From JBDRFZ01 sp043818395 (GTDB taxonomy: Bacteria > Patescibacteriota > Patescibacteriia > 2-12-FULL-60-25): a stretch of DNA of 49,874 bases. Location of the stretch: positions 1-49,874 of the forward strand of contig JBDRFZ010000015.1 in NCBI GenBank assembly GCA_043818395.1, written 5' to 3'. The stretch's first letter is position 1; each line of letters opens with the position of its first letter. The notes below the pieces were generated by a model that ran no database searches, was not told the DNA's origin, and saw only the letters and a program-made list of their open reading frames with translations. This document shows, piece after piece, positions 23,970 through 31,252 of this stretch. The translations under genes were made by a program, and so were the position numbers.

Positions 23970-25855
23970 GGATGTAGTAAAGGTTTACAGCCTGCCACAT
24001 CCGGCACGGGTGAATTGCTGCAGCAATTTGGATTACCTGTACCTGTTCCGCAGGCGGCAGCCGGGTTAAAACAGTTTTGATAAGCATCCTGAACACCGGA
24101 ATTAATATAAGGATCGTAAAAATTCAATTCAGATAAACCTTCGCCCGAAGGAATAAACGGACGATGGTTCATAAAAAGCGCAGCCTTGGTTGGCGGATCG
24201 AACGGCACCTTATCCGGATCAAAATCAGAACCGTTTGAAGTTAAAAGTTTCATACCCACATACCACCAAAAATTATCTTGATCGCTTTCATCGCGACCAT
24301 GCGCGTCAATCATAGCGTTTTCCGTATTCAAAGTTGATGCTTGAAGCAAAGTGTCAAAACTAGCTCTGACCTGCTGATCCAGTGGCACGTTGGAATTATT
24401 GCCACTCTGCGGATCAGAAGAAGGAATCGTGGTTTCTATTTGAGGAGGTGAAAGCTTGATGTCGTTGGTGGTTAAAAAATTCCAATAATAGTTATCTCCT
24501 GGAGGACCGACCGCCGTTTTGTCGTTGTTACCATCTAGAGAATTACCGACTACGTCAACCACGCCATTATAACCATTGTTCGTAAAAATACCCTGCGGTA
24601 CTGCCCCCGGATCTATTTCGGCCGCTTTGGTCGTAACTTCTATAGTCTTGTTTCCTGGCAAACAAAACACATCACGGCCACATGAATTTGTTCCGCATTT
24701 CACATCAGGTATAAACTCGACTGTTTGATACCTGTTAGCAATCTTAAATTCACCGTTTACGAGCTCCGGATTTGGTTCACCGACCACTCCGGCCCTGACT
24801 TCGATATTAGAAAAACCATCTGTCACTTGGCCCGTTGCGGCCGTAGGATCCACAGCTTCGCTGAAATTTATTTGAATAATGATATTACGAGAATAAGCCG
24901 CCCCCTCCATTGGTATAGCCGCAACAACATAAGGCGGAGTAAGATCAATGACCGTTGAAACTTCAAATTGCCAGGTATAACCATCACTGAAAGATCCTGT
25001 AAATGCCGCACCGCCATCCGCTTTTTTAATACCATTGGATCCACCCTTAAGCTCCACCGAATAACCAACATTATCCGTCGAACTTCCTATATATTCAAGT
25101 GGTTTAATGACAAAAGTTTTTTGGTCTTTAGTGTAAGAAACGCGAGCTTGTGAAGAAGTCAAAGCTGTAGAAGAACTCTCAGTAGTACGATAAATCATTA
25201 TATTTTCCGCCCTCACTCCCTGCGTTGCGCTAGTCGATCCTGTCCCAGGTTCAATGAAGGAAGCCGGATCAATCGCCTCTTTAAAAGTAATTATGACCGG
25301 CGTGTTGCGTGGGACGTCGGTGGCATACCTCTCCGGTAAATGGTATTCGATAATCCCGTTGCCCAATGATCCGGATGAACCCGGCAAAAAACCACCCGGC
25401 GGCGTGTACTGAATACCTATGCCGCCTCCGCCGCCCCCCTGACCGGCAAAAAATCCTAAGATAAAAGAGGTAATAGCCCAGGCCGAAGCGATAATCACAA
25501 GCCCGATAATCGCATTGCGGATGGTGAGCTGTGCTTTTTTTACCTTCTCCGGATCCCCTGCCGCCGTCATCCACATGTAGCCGGCATAAAGCATGAGCAC
25601 TAAAAATATAATTCCTAAAAACCCTAAAAATATATTTATAATGCGACCAATAATAACCGGCAGATCAGTCGTCTCGCCTACACCCGCGGCTTCAGCCGTA
25701 AGTTGCACATTCTGCTGGCCTTCTTGTGTCTGGGCATAAAGCGCTGGCGCAGAATACAAAAATGCGGCGCTGAAAATTATGACAAAAATGAACGCTAAAA
25801 TCCGCCTCTGTCCGAGCCTCCCGATTAAAGAAACGACGCCGTGATTTTTCGGCAT
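23966..25855 (-). CDS. Surface protein with VirB2/TrbC-like N-terminal hairpin and Ig-like domains
   Basis: A 629-residue protein, first gene of the long surface/division operon. After a signal segment (FIFVIIFSAAFLYSAPALYA) come two membrane helices (about 70-95 IINIFLGFLGIIFLVLMLYA; 112-133 NAIIGLVIIASAWAITSFIL) with the loop TAAGDPEKVKKAQ, matching the giant downstream protein in layout and sequence. A Gly-rich linker and two or more Big_5-type domains follow (YATDVPRNTPVIITFKEAID; YSRNIIIQINFSEAVDPTAA; NVPLDQQVRASFDTLLQAST), and the C-terminus has several Cys (NCFNPAAACGTG). It may assemble with, or serve as base for, the giant protein. Its stop overlaps the giant gene start (ATGA). Confidence 0.82.
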   Translation of the reverse strand: MPKNHGVVSLIGRLGQRRILAFIFVIIFSAAFLYSAPALYAQTQEGQQNVQLTAEAAGVGETTDLPVIIGRIINIFLGFLGIIFLVLMLYAGYMWMTAAGDPEKVKKAQLTIRNAIIGLVIIASAWAITSFILGFFAGQGGGGGGIGIQYTPPGGFLPGSSGSLGNGIIEYHLPERYATDVPRNTPVIITFKEAIDPASFIEPGTGSTSATQGVRAENIMIYRTTESSSTALTSSQARVSYTKDQKTFVIKPLEYIGSSTDNVGYSVELKGGSNGIKKADGGAAFTGSFSDGYTWQFEVSTVIDLTPPYVVAAIPMEGAAYSRNIIIQINFSEAVDPTAATGQVTDGFSNIEVRAGVVGEPNPELVNGEFKIANRYQTVEFIPDVKCGTNSCGRDVFCLPGNKTIEVTTKAAEIDPGAVPQGIFTNNGYNGVVDVVGNSLDGNNDKTAVGPPGDNYYWNFLTTNDIKLSPPQIETTIPSSDPQSGNNSNVPLDQQVRASFDTLLQASTLNTENAMIDAHGRDESDQDNFWWYVGMKLLTSNGSDFDPDKVPFDPPTKAALFMNHRPFIPSGEGLSELNFYDPYINSGVQDAYQNCFNPAAACGTGTGNPNCCSNSPVPDVAGCKPLLHP

Positions 25856-25880
25856 GTGAATAAAGTATGGTTCTTAGCCT

Positions 25881-25886
25881 ATTATA
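25881..25886 (-). promoter_or_regulatory. Perfect -10 box upstream of the surface/division operon
   Basis: On the minus strand TATAAT lies at 25881-25886, 25 nt before the ATG at 25855, predicting a leader of about 19 nt. No good -35 is visible at 17 nt spacing (atcctc), so the promoter may need an activator or be AT-driven. No Shine-Dalgarno sequence is evident before the ATG. Confidence 0.45.
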
Positions 25887-25966
25887 CACCAAAAATCTTA
25901 AAAGAGGATAAATTCGATACAGAATCACACTCCTATAAAAAATCAGGTGAAATTTAGAGATTTATT

Positions 25967-26968
25967 TCACTCATCCTTAATCCCGTCCCAGATTCTGATG
26001 GTCTTGTCATAGCTACCGGAAACAATGCGGCCGTCGGGTAGGACTTGGAGGGCATTCACCCAATCGGCATGGCCTTCGAGTTTGGCTGATTCGCGGTAGT
26101 TACCTTGATCGTCTTTGTCCCAGATTCTGATGGTCTTGTCACCGCTACCAGAAACGATACGGCCGTCGGGTAGGACTTGGAGGGTAAGTACAAAATTGAT
26201 ATGGCCTTCGAGTTTGGCGGATTCGTGGTATTTGCCTTGATCGTCTTTGTCCCAGATTCTGATGGTCTTGTCGGCGCTACCAGAAACAATGCGATCGTCG
26301 GGTAGGACTTGGAGGGTAGATACGTAACTGGTATGACCTTCGAGTTTGGCGGATTCATGGTAGTTGCCTTGATCATCTTTGTCCCAGATTCTAATGGTTT
26401 TGTCATAGCTGCCGGAAACGATACGGCCGTCGGGTAGGACTTGGAGGGTATACACAAACTTGGTATGGCCTTCGAGTTTGGCTGATTCGTGGTATCTGCC
26501 TTGATCGTCTTTGTCCCAGATTATAATGGTGTTGTCACTGCTACCGGAAACAATGCGGCCGTCGGGTAGGACTTGGAGGGTAAGTACGTAACTGGTATGA
26601 CCTTCGAGAGTTTCAATGATCTTATAATCCTTCTTTCTTTCTACGCCGGTTAATTGTCTGGGATAGAAATAATTATCGTATTCCGGCGGTGTTTTTCCCG
26701 TTTTCATCACTGTCTCTAATTTGTCCATGAGTTCTTTTAATCTTTCAGCTTCTTCCAAAGGTACGTTGATTTTACCTGCTTTCATCTTTAGATAAAGCTC
26801 CTCTGCTTTATCAACTCCGTATTTGGCGTATATCTCTCTTATTTGAGCATAAAGGTTTTCCGCGTAGCTTCGTGCATACGGTATAAGATCGGCTTTGCGC
26901 ATGCTTAATACTGCTTCCGGTCGGTGGGAAGTTTGAGACAGAGGTGATTCAAAGGGGTTTCGGGGCAT
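25967..26968 (-). CDS. WD40-repeat protein with five near-identical blades
   Basis: A 333-residue protein. The first 117 residues are helical and charged (AEELYLKMKAGKINVPLEEA; RLKELMDKLETVMKTGKTPP). Five WD40 units of 44 residues follow, each L-E-G-H...LQVLPDGRIVSGS-x-D-K-T-I-R-I-W-D-K-D-D-Q-G. The repeats are almost identical at the DNA level. No signal peptide is present, so it is probably cytoplasmic. WD40 propellers normally have six to eight blades (usually seven), so five is unusual: the array may have contracted, pair with another copy, or borrow strands from the N-terminal region. TGA stop at 25967-25969. A scaffold role is the general expectation; no partner is indicated. Confidence 0.85.
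   Translation of the reverse strand: MPRNPFESPLSQTSHRPEAVLSMRKADLIPYARSYAENLYAQIREIYAKYGVDKAEELYLKMKAGKINVPLEEAERLKELMDKLETVMKTGKTPPEYDNYFYPRQLTGVERKKDYKIIETLEGHTSYVLTLQVLPDGRIVSGSSDNTIIIWDKDDQGRYHESAKLEGHTKFVYTLQVLPDGRIVSGSYDKTIRIWDKDDQGNYHESAKLEGHTSYVSTLQVLPDDRIVSGSADKTIRIWDKDDQGKYHESAKLEGHINFVLTLQVLPDGRIVSGSGDKTIRIWDKDDQGNYRESAKLEGHADWVNALQVLPDGRIVSGSYDKTIRIWDGIKDE
25970..26617 (-). repeat. 132-bp tandem repeats encoding WD40 blades
   Basis: Five in-frame units with a 132-bp period; for example the string cccagattctgatggtcttg begins at 25987 and again at 26119. Differences between units are few and many fall in the four or five positions after LEGH and after VSGS, the loop positions that face a ligand. 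The uniformity points to recent duplication or gene conversion. Confidence 0.85.
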
Positions 26969-27075
26969 AGATGAAGCTTAGTTGATTTATAATAGCTTTC
27001 AATGTGGTTATTTACAACAAAAAAACCGCGGGTCCACCACTCTCTGTGGCGTTTTCCTCTCTAAGCGTCCGCTTA

Positions 27076-27104
27076 TTGACAATGATGCCTTTTTTGGCTA
27101 TGTT
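27076..27104 (+). promoter_or_regulatory. Sigma70-type promoter for the helical-repeat gene
   Basis: Consensus TTGACA (27076-27081), 17-nt spacer, TATGTT (27099-27104). The predicted start is near 27111, giving a leader of about 52 nt. A clear ribosome-binding site GAGGAG at 27151-27156 lies six bases before the ATG. This is one of the best promoter/RBS pairs in the window. Confidence 0.6.
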
Positions 27105-27162
27105 GTTTTATTCGCACCTTACAACATGACGCGAAAGTTCTAACCATAAAGAGGAGCTGGAC

Positions 27163-28137
27163 ATGGAACAAAATCGTGAGAAACAAATTCAAGACATCAC
27201 TCTCACTTGGGATGCGGTCAACAAAACAAATTTCACCATTGAAGTGATAAACAGAAATGAAGCTAACGCACTTAACATGGAATTCGCTGTGCAAGAATGG
27301 ACCAGTAAAGTTGCGCTCGCCGATAATCCAACATCGATCCCGCTCGATTGTGTTAAAATGGATTTTTCGCAATACCATGCAAGCGAACAAGAATCAAAAA
27401 GAATTTCTTTCAGACAGGGGCTTATCGAAAAGCTTGTTAAGCTCAAAGCCCAAGATGTGGCGCTAAGGTTGATTCAAAACATCGTCGATCGCGATCTGCA
27501 AACCCGTATGCATCTACTTCTAATCGAGACAGTAATAGCCAACGGGGAGCTTGATACTGCTAGATTGGTTATTAATGATACTCTCAAGGATGATCCAGAC
27601 ATCATGTTCATCGCGCGCTTAAAAATTTTTCATCTCCAAAAGGATAATCGTGATCTTTCCGATCTGCGTGTTCTAGCTGCCACTGCGGCTTCATCTCATC
27701 GCTTTCCGATTTGTAAAGAAACATACAACAGAATGTTGCTTTATCAATTTACGGGCGATCTAGCTGACTACCTGAAAGCCAAAAAACTAGCACAGAATGC
27801 ACATGGCGTGGAACGGGGTGATTGCTACCGCCGCATCGCATCGAGAACGGGGAACATCGACGACTACCTTGATGCTTTCCGTGCCTATCAACATGCGCTT
27901 ACTGAATACGAAGAAAGCTCGGTGGTTACTTCTGTGTATAGGATGATAGCTAGCCTCTTCGCGGCGATCTCTGCACATCCGAACGATAATAAAAACTCCT
28001 TTGATGGAATAGTTTACTACCATGCTGTTGTTGGAGTTGAAGCGTTCAAAACGCTATTACGTAAACTCGCGACCATCAACCCCCTCTGGGCAGACGCTCT
28101 GAAAAAACAAATCGGCTCCTATCTCAACTTAAGATAG
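27163..28137 (+). CDS. Helical-repeat (TPR-like) protein of unknown function
   Basis: A 324-residue cytoplasmic protein without signal or membrane segment. The first 80 residues are mixed (ITLTWDAVNKTNFTIEVINR). From about residue 85 the protein looks like paired helices of the TPR or alpha-solenoid kind (KLKAQDVALRLIQNIVDRDL; ETVIANGELDTARLVINDTL; RIASRTGNIDDYLDAFRAYQ). I recognise no catalytic motif. It is a stand-alone unit on the opposite strand to everything nearby, with a good promoter, strong GAGGAG site and an excellent terminator, so it is probably well expressed. Such solenoids usually mediate protein contacts; that is general inference only. Confidence 0.75.
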   Translation: MEQNREKQIQDITLTWDAVNKTNFTIEVINRNEANALNMEFAVQEWTSKVALADNPTSIPLDCVKMDFSQYHASEQESKRISFRQGLIEKLVKLKAQDVALRLIQNIVDRDLQTRMHLLLIETVIANGELDTARLVINDTLKDDPDIMFIARLKIFHLQKDNRDLSDLRVLAATAASSHRFPICKETYNRMLLYQFTGDLADYLKAKKLAQNAHGVERGDCYRRIASRTGNIDDYLDAFRAYQHALTEYEESSVVTSVYRMIASLFAAISAHPNDNKNSFDGIVYYHAVVGVEAFKTLLRKLATINPLWADALKKQIGSYLNLR

Positions 28138-28144
28138 TCGACCT

Positions 28145-28190
28145 CCGCGAAACAGCCAACAACCTCTTGCTGTTTCGCGGATTTTTTATT
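28145..28190 (+). terminator. Rho-independent terminator
   Basis: CCGCGAAACAG (28145-28155) pairs perfectly with CTGTTTCGCGG (28170-28180), loop 14 nt, followed by ATTTTTTATT. It lies 8 nt after the stop of the helical-repeat gene. Confidence 0.85.
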
Positions 28191-28229
28191 ATGTAAAACC
28201 CGTGCGCGGAACAATACGGACCACGCCGC

Positions 28230-28263
28230 TCGCGAACGACGTAGCAGGTCCTGTTGTTCGCGA
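28230..28263. repeat. Intergenic inverted repeat in a non-coding spacer
   Basis: TCGCGAAC (28230-28237) and GTTCGCGA (28256-28263) are perfect inverted arms with an 18-nt loop. The text after it (gggccggcacaaggcattt, 28271 onward) resembles a dispersed palindromic element rather than coding sequence. Short frames across this spacer encode only low-complexity peptides. Confidence 0.5.
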
Positions 28264-28325
28264 AATACAGGGCCGGCACAAGGCATTTGCCCCTACGTCG
28301 AACCATGCGAACACCGTTCGCCCTT

Positions 28326-28372
28326 CCATGCTCCGTGTTCCATGTTCCATGCTCCGTGTTCCATGCTCTGTG
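28326..28372. repeat. Minisatellite with 21-bp period
   Basis: The unit ccatgctccgtgttccatgtt starts at 28326 and repeats at 28347, itself built from 7- and 14-bp sub-units (ccatgct, ccatgtt, ccgtgtt). It ends directly at the 3' end of the PilX-like gene. Prone to slippage; no coding role seen. Confidence 0.7.
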
Positions 28373-28373
28373 C

Positions 28374-29207
28374 CTACGGCGGACATTCCTGCGATCCCGT
28401 TCCTTTAACCAAGGTGCACTCGGAGAAAAGAACGTAACTGAATAATCCCGAAAGCACATCTAGCTTTGGCATGGTAACTGCAATTTTTTGCGTGGCTTTG
28501 GAATAAGTACCCTCGGCGCCGAGCGTGATATCACCTGGAAAAGCTTTGGGTTGGGCGGCTGAATCGAATAACCTGGCTTCCAAGTTAACTGCCGGACAAT
28601 CATAAGCTTTCATACGAATACGATAGGCGCGATTCGGATCAAGCGGGCCTATGGTAAAAACCCCTGAACCGTTTTTTGGTAGAACCACGAACTGATTATC
28701 GCTTGGCCACACCGGCACGCCGCCTATGATTTCCCAATAAGCATAACTGACTTCTATGTTTGATGCCGGTTCAAAGCAACTCGGATCCTTTTCCCAGCTC
28801 AAAAGTATGGACGCAATACCCGGCATGGAACCGAGATTATCAGGATCGAATGAATCGATAACCGCAAAACTGCTGGTTGAAACTGTTGATATCTTTTTAC
28901 TGACTATGGGCTCGTATGCGCCGGTTGATACCCAACTTCCGCCATTGAAATAAGAGCCTCCGAGCGAGTTCAGATAACTTACCGTCTGACTATTTTTTCT
29001 GACCTCGTAAAGCTGCCTCTCTATGCCGGAATCAGCCATATAGTAAGCGGCTACGCTCGCATCCATGGCTTTCGCCCGACGTGAGCCCTCAAGGACCACC
29101 GTACCAATACCGATGCCGGCCATAAGAATAGTAAGCATCATAATTAATGCCAGAGGCAAGATATTCCCCCTGAAACTATCCACGTGTAAACGACGTTTAT
29201 CTGACAT
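28374..29207 (-). CDS. PilX-like minor pilin / pilus-associated protein
   Basis: A 277-residue protein with a short basic N-terminus and one hydrophobic helix (about 14-37, NILPLALIMMLTILMAGIGI) followed by ASVAAYYMADSGIERQLYEV. That helix-plus-AYYMADSGIE arrangement is typical of PilX/PulK-type proteins, which lack the classical G-F-x-x-x-E prepilin site. The ectodomain contains a fibronectin-like stretch (SWEKDPSCFEPASNIEVSYA) and ends with a Cys-rich segment. It is last in the run of minor pilin genes and overlaps the preceding gene by 11 nt. Its 3' end abuts a minisatellite. Probably a tip or initiation component of the type IV pilus. Confidence 0.7.
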   Translation of the reverse strand: MSDKRRLHVDSFRGNILPLALIMMLTILMAGIGIGTVVLEGSRRAKAMDASVAAYYMADSGIERQLYEVRKNSQTVSYLNSLGGSYFNGGSWVSTGAYEPIVSKKISTVSTSSFAVIDSFDPDNLGSMPGIASILLSWEKDPSCFEPASNIEVSYAYWEIIGGVPVWPSDNQFVVLPKNGSGVFTIGPLDPNRAYRIRMKAYDCPAVNLEARLFDSAAQPKAFPGDITLGAEGTYSKATQKIAVTMPKLDVLSGLFSYVLFSECTLVKGTGSQECPP

Positions 29208-29787
29208 ATACCCTGGAAGTTACCGTGGTTTGAGTCTGCAGCCTGGCGTTATCCTTCGGATCATTAGCCATGTATTCCAAACCCAGATTAATAGTGGTCA
29301 TGGGCTGTTGGTTGCTCGAGTAGCTCACCCCCGATTGAATGAACGGAGAAGATAAAGGCAGGGTGTAAACATCAAAATTCTTAACATTGATCCGCTTAGC
29401 TGTAATGGGCTGCCAGGTTGCGCCGCCGTCAAGCGAAAGCCCGAGACAATATTCGATCAACGGATCTAAACACAAATCAGATGTAATTCTTGCGATATCG
29501 ATAGTTCCGCCGTCTGGCGTTTTTAATGAAAGCTGTTCCCGCCGCACATCAAGCGGCTCATAAGTATAATCGATCTGATTATTGCGCACCGCCCGGACGA
29601 TCAATTCCATGGCAAAGCGTGTATCCTGACCTACTACGGATAAATTCGCAATTTTGCGATGCAAGCGATTATATGAAACAAAGACCTGGGAAAGGATAAC
29701 CGCTGAGGTCATAAAAAGCGCTACGACTAAAAGCATTTCAAATAACGAAAAGCCCGGTTTTTTACCTCCAATCATACAAATCTTCAT
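29197..29787 (-). CDS. PilW-like minor pilin (prepilin-type N-terminus)
   Basis: A 196-residue prepilin: basic leader ending in the peptidase site KPG/FSLFEMLLVVALFMTSAV (cleavage after Gly, Glu at +5). The body carries AVILSQVFVSYNRLHRKIAN and VGQDTRFAMELIVRAVRNNQ, a pattern typical of PilW/GspJ-like pseudopilins. The ORF starts at ATG 29785-29787; an in-frame ATG at 29773-29775 (MIGGKKPGFS) would give a leader of more usual length. It overlaps both neighbours. It should be processed by the pilD product encoded 1.5 kb upstream. Confidence 0.82.
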   Translation of the reverse strand: MKICMIGGKKPGFSLFEMLLVVALFMTSAVILSQVFVSYNRLHRKIANLSVVGQDTRFAMELIVRAVRNNQIDYTYEPLDVRREQLSLKTPDGGTIDIARITSDLCLDPLIEYCLGLSLDGGATWQPITAKRINVKNFDVYTLPLSSPFIQSGVSYSSNQQPMTTINLGLEYMANDPKDNARLQTQTTVTSRVYVR

Positions 29788-30367
29788 AAATAGTAAAGGC
29801 CTTTGCCACGCCCTTCCTTAGCCATTGAATTTTGGCTTCAACCCTGATTCCTATCTTCAACTGCGGATCGCAAACGGCCGCGCTGTCTAAAACCGTATAA
29901 TCCTCGCAAATGGGATGAAAGGTTAATAAACGCTGATATTCAGTCGAACTGGTGTAGTACGCTGGAAGTATTGGGTTGTTATTGGCAAAAAACGCCGGCG
30001 CCGTGGATGTCGTAACTTGTATTACGTTTGTATTGCCATGAGAAAAATTATTTGCTTCGAAATCAAAAAACAAAGATCCGGATGATCCGTTCCAAGCCGG
30101 AGTCGCCGTATAATCCGATCCATCATGCAAGCCGTTATCAAATTGATCACTCGCCAACCAATTGGAATCTCTGATGGATTTTGCGAGTTCCACGCCTTCT
30201 CTGGCCATATTCACGACCACAGCTTCATCAATATCCTGCTCAACCAGCTTTAAATTGTAATAAACCAAAGTCACGGCCGACAAGAGACCCACGGCGATCA
30301 CCGCCATGGCTATAAGCAGTTCCAGAATCGTCTGGCCTTTTAAGCTGCTGATCTTTTTTTTCTTCAT
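29762..30367 (-). CDS. PilV-like minor pilin (prepilin-type N-terminus)
   Basis: A 201-residue prepilin with leader MKKKKISSLKG, then QTILELLIAMAVIAVGLLSA: cleavage after Gly with Gln at +1 and Glu at +5, as in PilV/GspI proteins where +1 varies. Downstream VVNMAREGVELAKSIRDSNW is a hallmark of PilV-like proteins. The ectodomain has a pair of cysteines near the C-terminus (HPICEDYTVLDSAAVCDP). It is separated from the upstream fimT-like gene by a palindromic repeat of about 90 bp in a 242-bp gap. Confidence 0.82.
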   Translation of the reverse strand: MKKKKISSLKGQTILELLIAMAVIAVGLLSAVTLVYYNLKLVEQDIDEAVVVNMAREGVELAKSIRDSNWLASDQFDNGLHDGSDYTATPAWNGSSGSLFFDFEANNFSHGNTNVIQVTTSTAPAFFANNNPILPAYYTSSTEYQRLLTFHPICEDYTVLDSAAVCDPQLKIGIRVEAKIQWLRKGVAKAFTIYEDLYDWR

Positions 30368-30453
30368 GACTTAAGAATTATTATACCTCGAATTAAGCGG
30401 GAGATATACCTGGGCGGTAATGAGTAATTGTTAGCGAACAGTAAGAAACTAAC

Positions 30454-30546
30454 CGTCGTCCTGAGTGTAGCGTAGCGGAGTCGAAGGATCTTTTTGTATT
30501 AACGAAACAGATAAAAAGATCCCTCAACGAGTTCGGGACGACAAAA
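30454..30546. repeat. Dispersed palindromic repeat, copy 1
   Basis: Left half gtcgtcctgag...gtagcggagtcgaaggatcttttt and right half aaaaagatccctcaacgagttcgggacgac are roughly reverse-complementary at their ends (GTCGTCC/GGGACGAC, GGATCTTTTT/AAAAAGATCC). Members of the same family occur at about 42065-42170 and 47601-47930. It fills most of the gap between two minor pilin genes. Confidence 0.75.
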
Positions 30547-30609
30547 TATTCGCCTGCGTCATATGCCATATGAAATACAAACTACCAAAGCCTAAATTTC
30601 CACCATCCC

Positions 30610-31248
30610 TCACTCCAGCGATATTCTGCCGGTGTAGGAATTCAAATAAATACTCCTCGTTTCCAACGAAATCTTGTGTCTTAAAATAATGGTCAGCGAT
30701 ACGGGCGACGCGCAAGGAGCGTAACAGCCGTTTAAACCCATACTCCCGTTTTGGCGTTGAAAAGCCACGTCCACCGAAGCCGCGTTTCCGGCATTCGTGA
30801 TCAACTGAAAAATCTCTACATTGGGCGCGCCGTTTTTATCAAAAAATCTTTTATTAAAAATTTCAGTATCATCCGTATATTGCCAGTCGTTTTTCGACGT
30901 ATCCACATCCGCGAACATGTCAAAATAATTTAAACTTCTCCTAAAAAAAGCACCGACTGCGTAGGGCGGTTTAGGCTGGCAATCAGACGGATCGCTGGCA
31001 CAATAATTGGTATTTAATTCGCAGGCTGCATATTTCCCGGTCGAATCCATGCACGAACTAAGATTACTGCCCGCGAGCGCCTGGGACTGCAATGATCTTA
31101 AATCCGCCGCCACTAATCGAGTAGCCGTATTTAACTCATCTTTCATCCTGGTGGTACGAAGATTAACTACGGCCGCAGCCGAAATCAGCGTCAAAATACC
31201 AACGCTTATCATGAGCTCGTAAATCGTGAAGCCCGACCGTTTATGCAT
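30610..31248 (-). CDS. FimT/GspH-like minor pilin
   Basis: A 212-residue prepilin. Leader MHKRSG is followed by FTIYELMISVGILTLISAAA (cleavage after Gly, Glu at +5), then VVNLRTTRMKDELNTATRLV and AADLRSLQSQALAGS, the typical start of FimT/GspH proteins. The C-terminal half contains a Cys pair (NGCYAPCASPVSLTI) and strands ending SIYLNSYTGRISLE. It begins 4 nt after the pilD stop. Likely part of the minor-pilin initiation complex. Confidence 0.82.
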   Translation of the reverse strand: MHKRSGFTIYELMISVGILTLISAAAVVNLRTTRMKDELNTATRLVAADLRSLQSQALAGSNLSSCMDSTGKYAACELNTNYCASDPSDCQPKPPYAVGAFFRRSLNYFDMFADVDTSKNDWQYTDDTEIFNKRFFDKNGAPNVEIFQLITNAGNAASVDVAFQRQNGSMGLNGCYAPCASPVSLTIILRHKISLETRSIYLNSYTGRISLE

Positions 31249-31252
31249 AAAC

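Noticed and set aside
25970..26617. CRISPR-like regular repeats
   Set aside because: Period 132 bp, in frame, no unique spacers; they encode WD40 blades.
28124..28459. Minus-strand frame with HGT-rich repeats
   Set aside because: It is a translation of the terminator, an inverted repeat and a minisatellite; no start site or homology.
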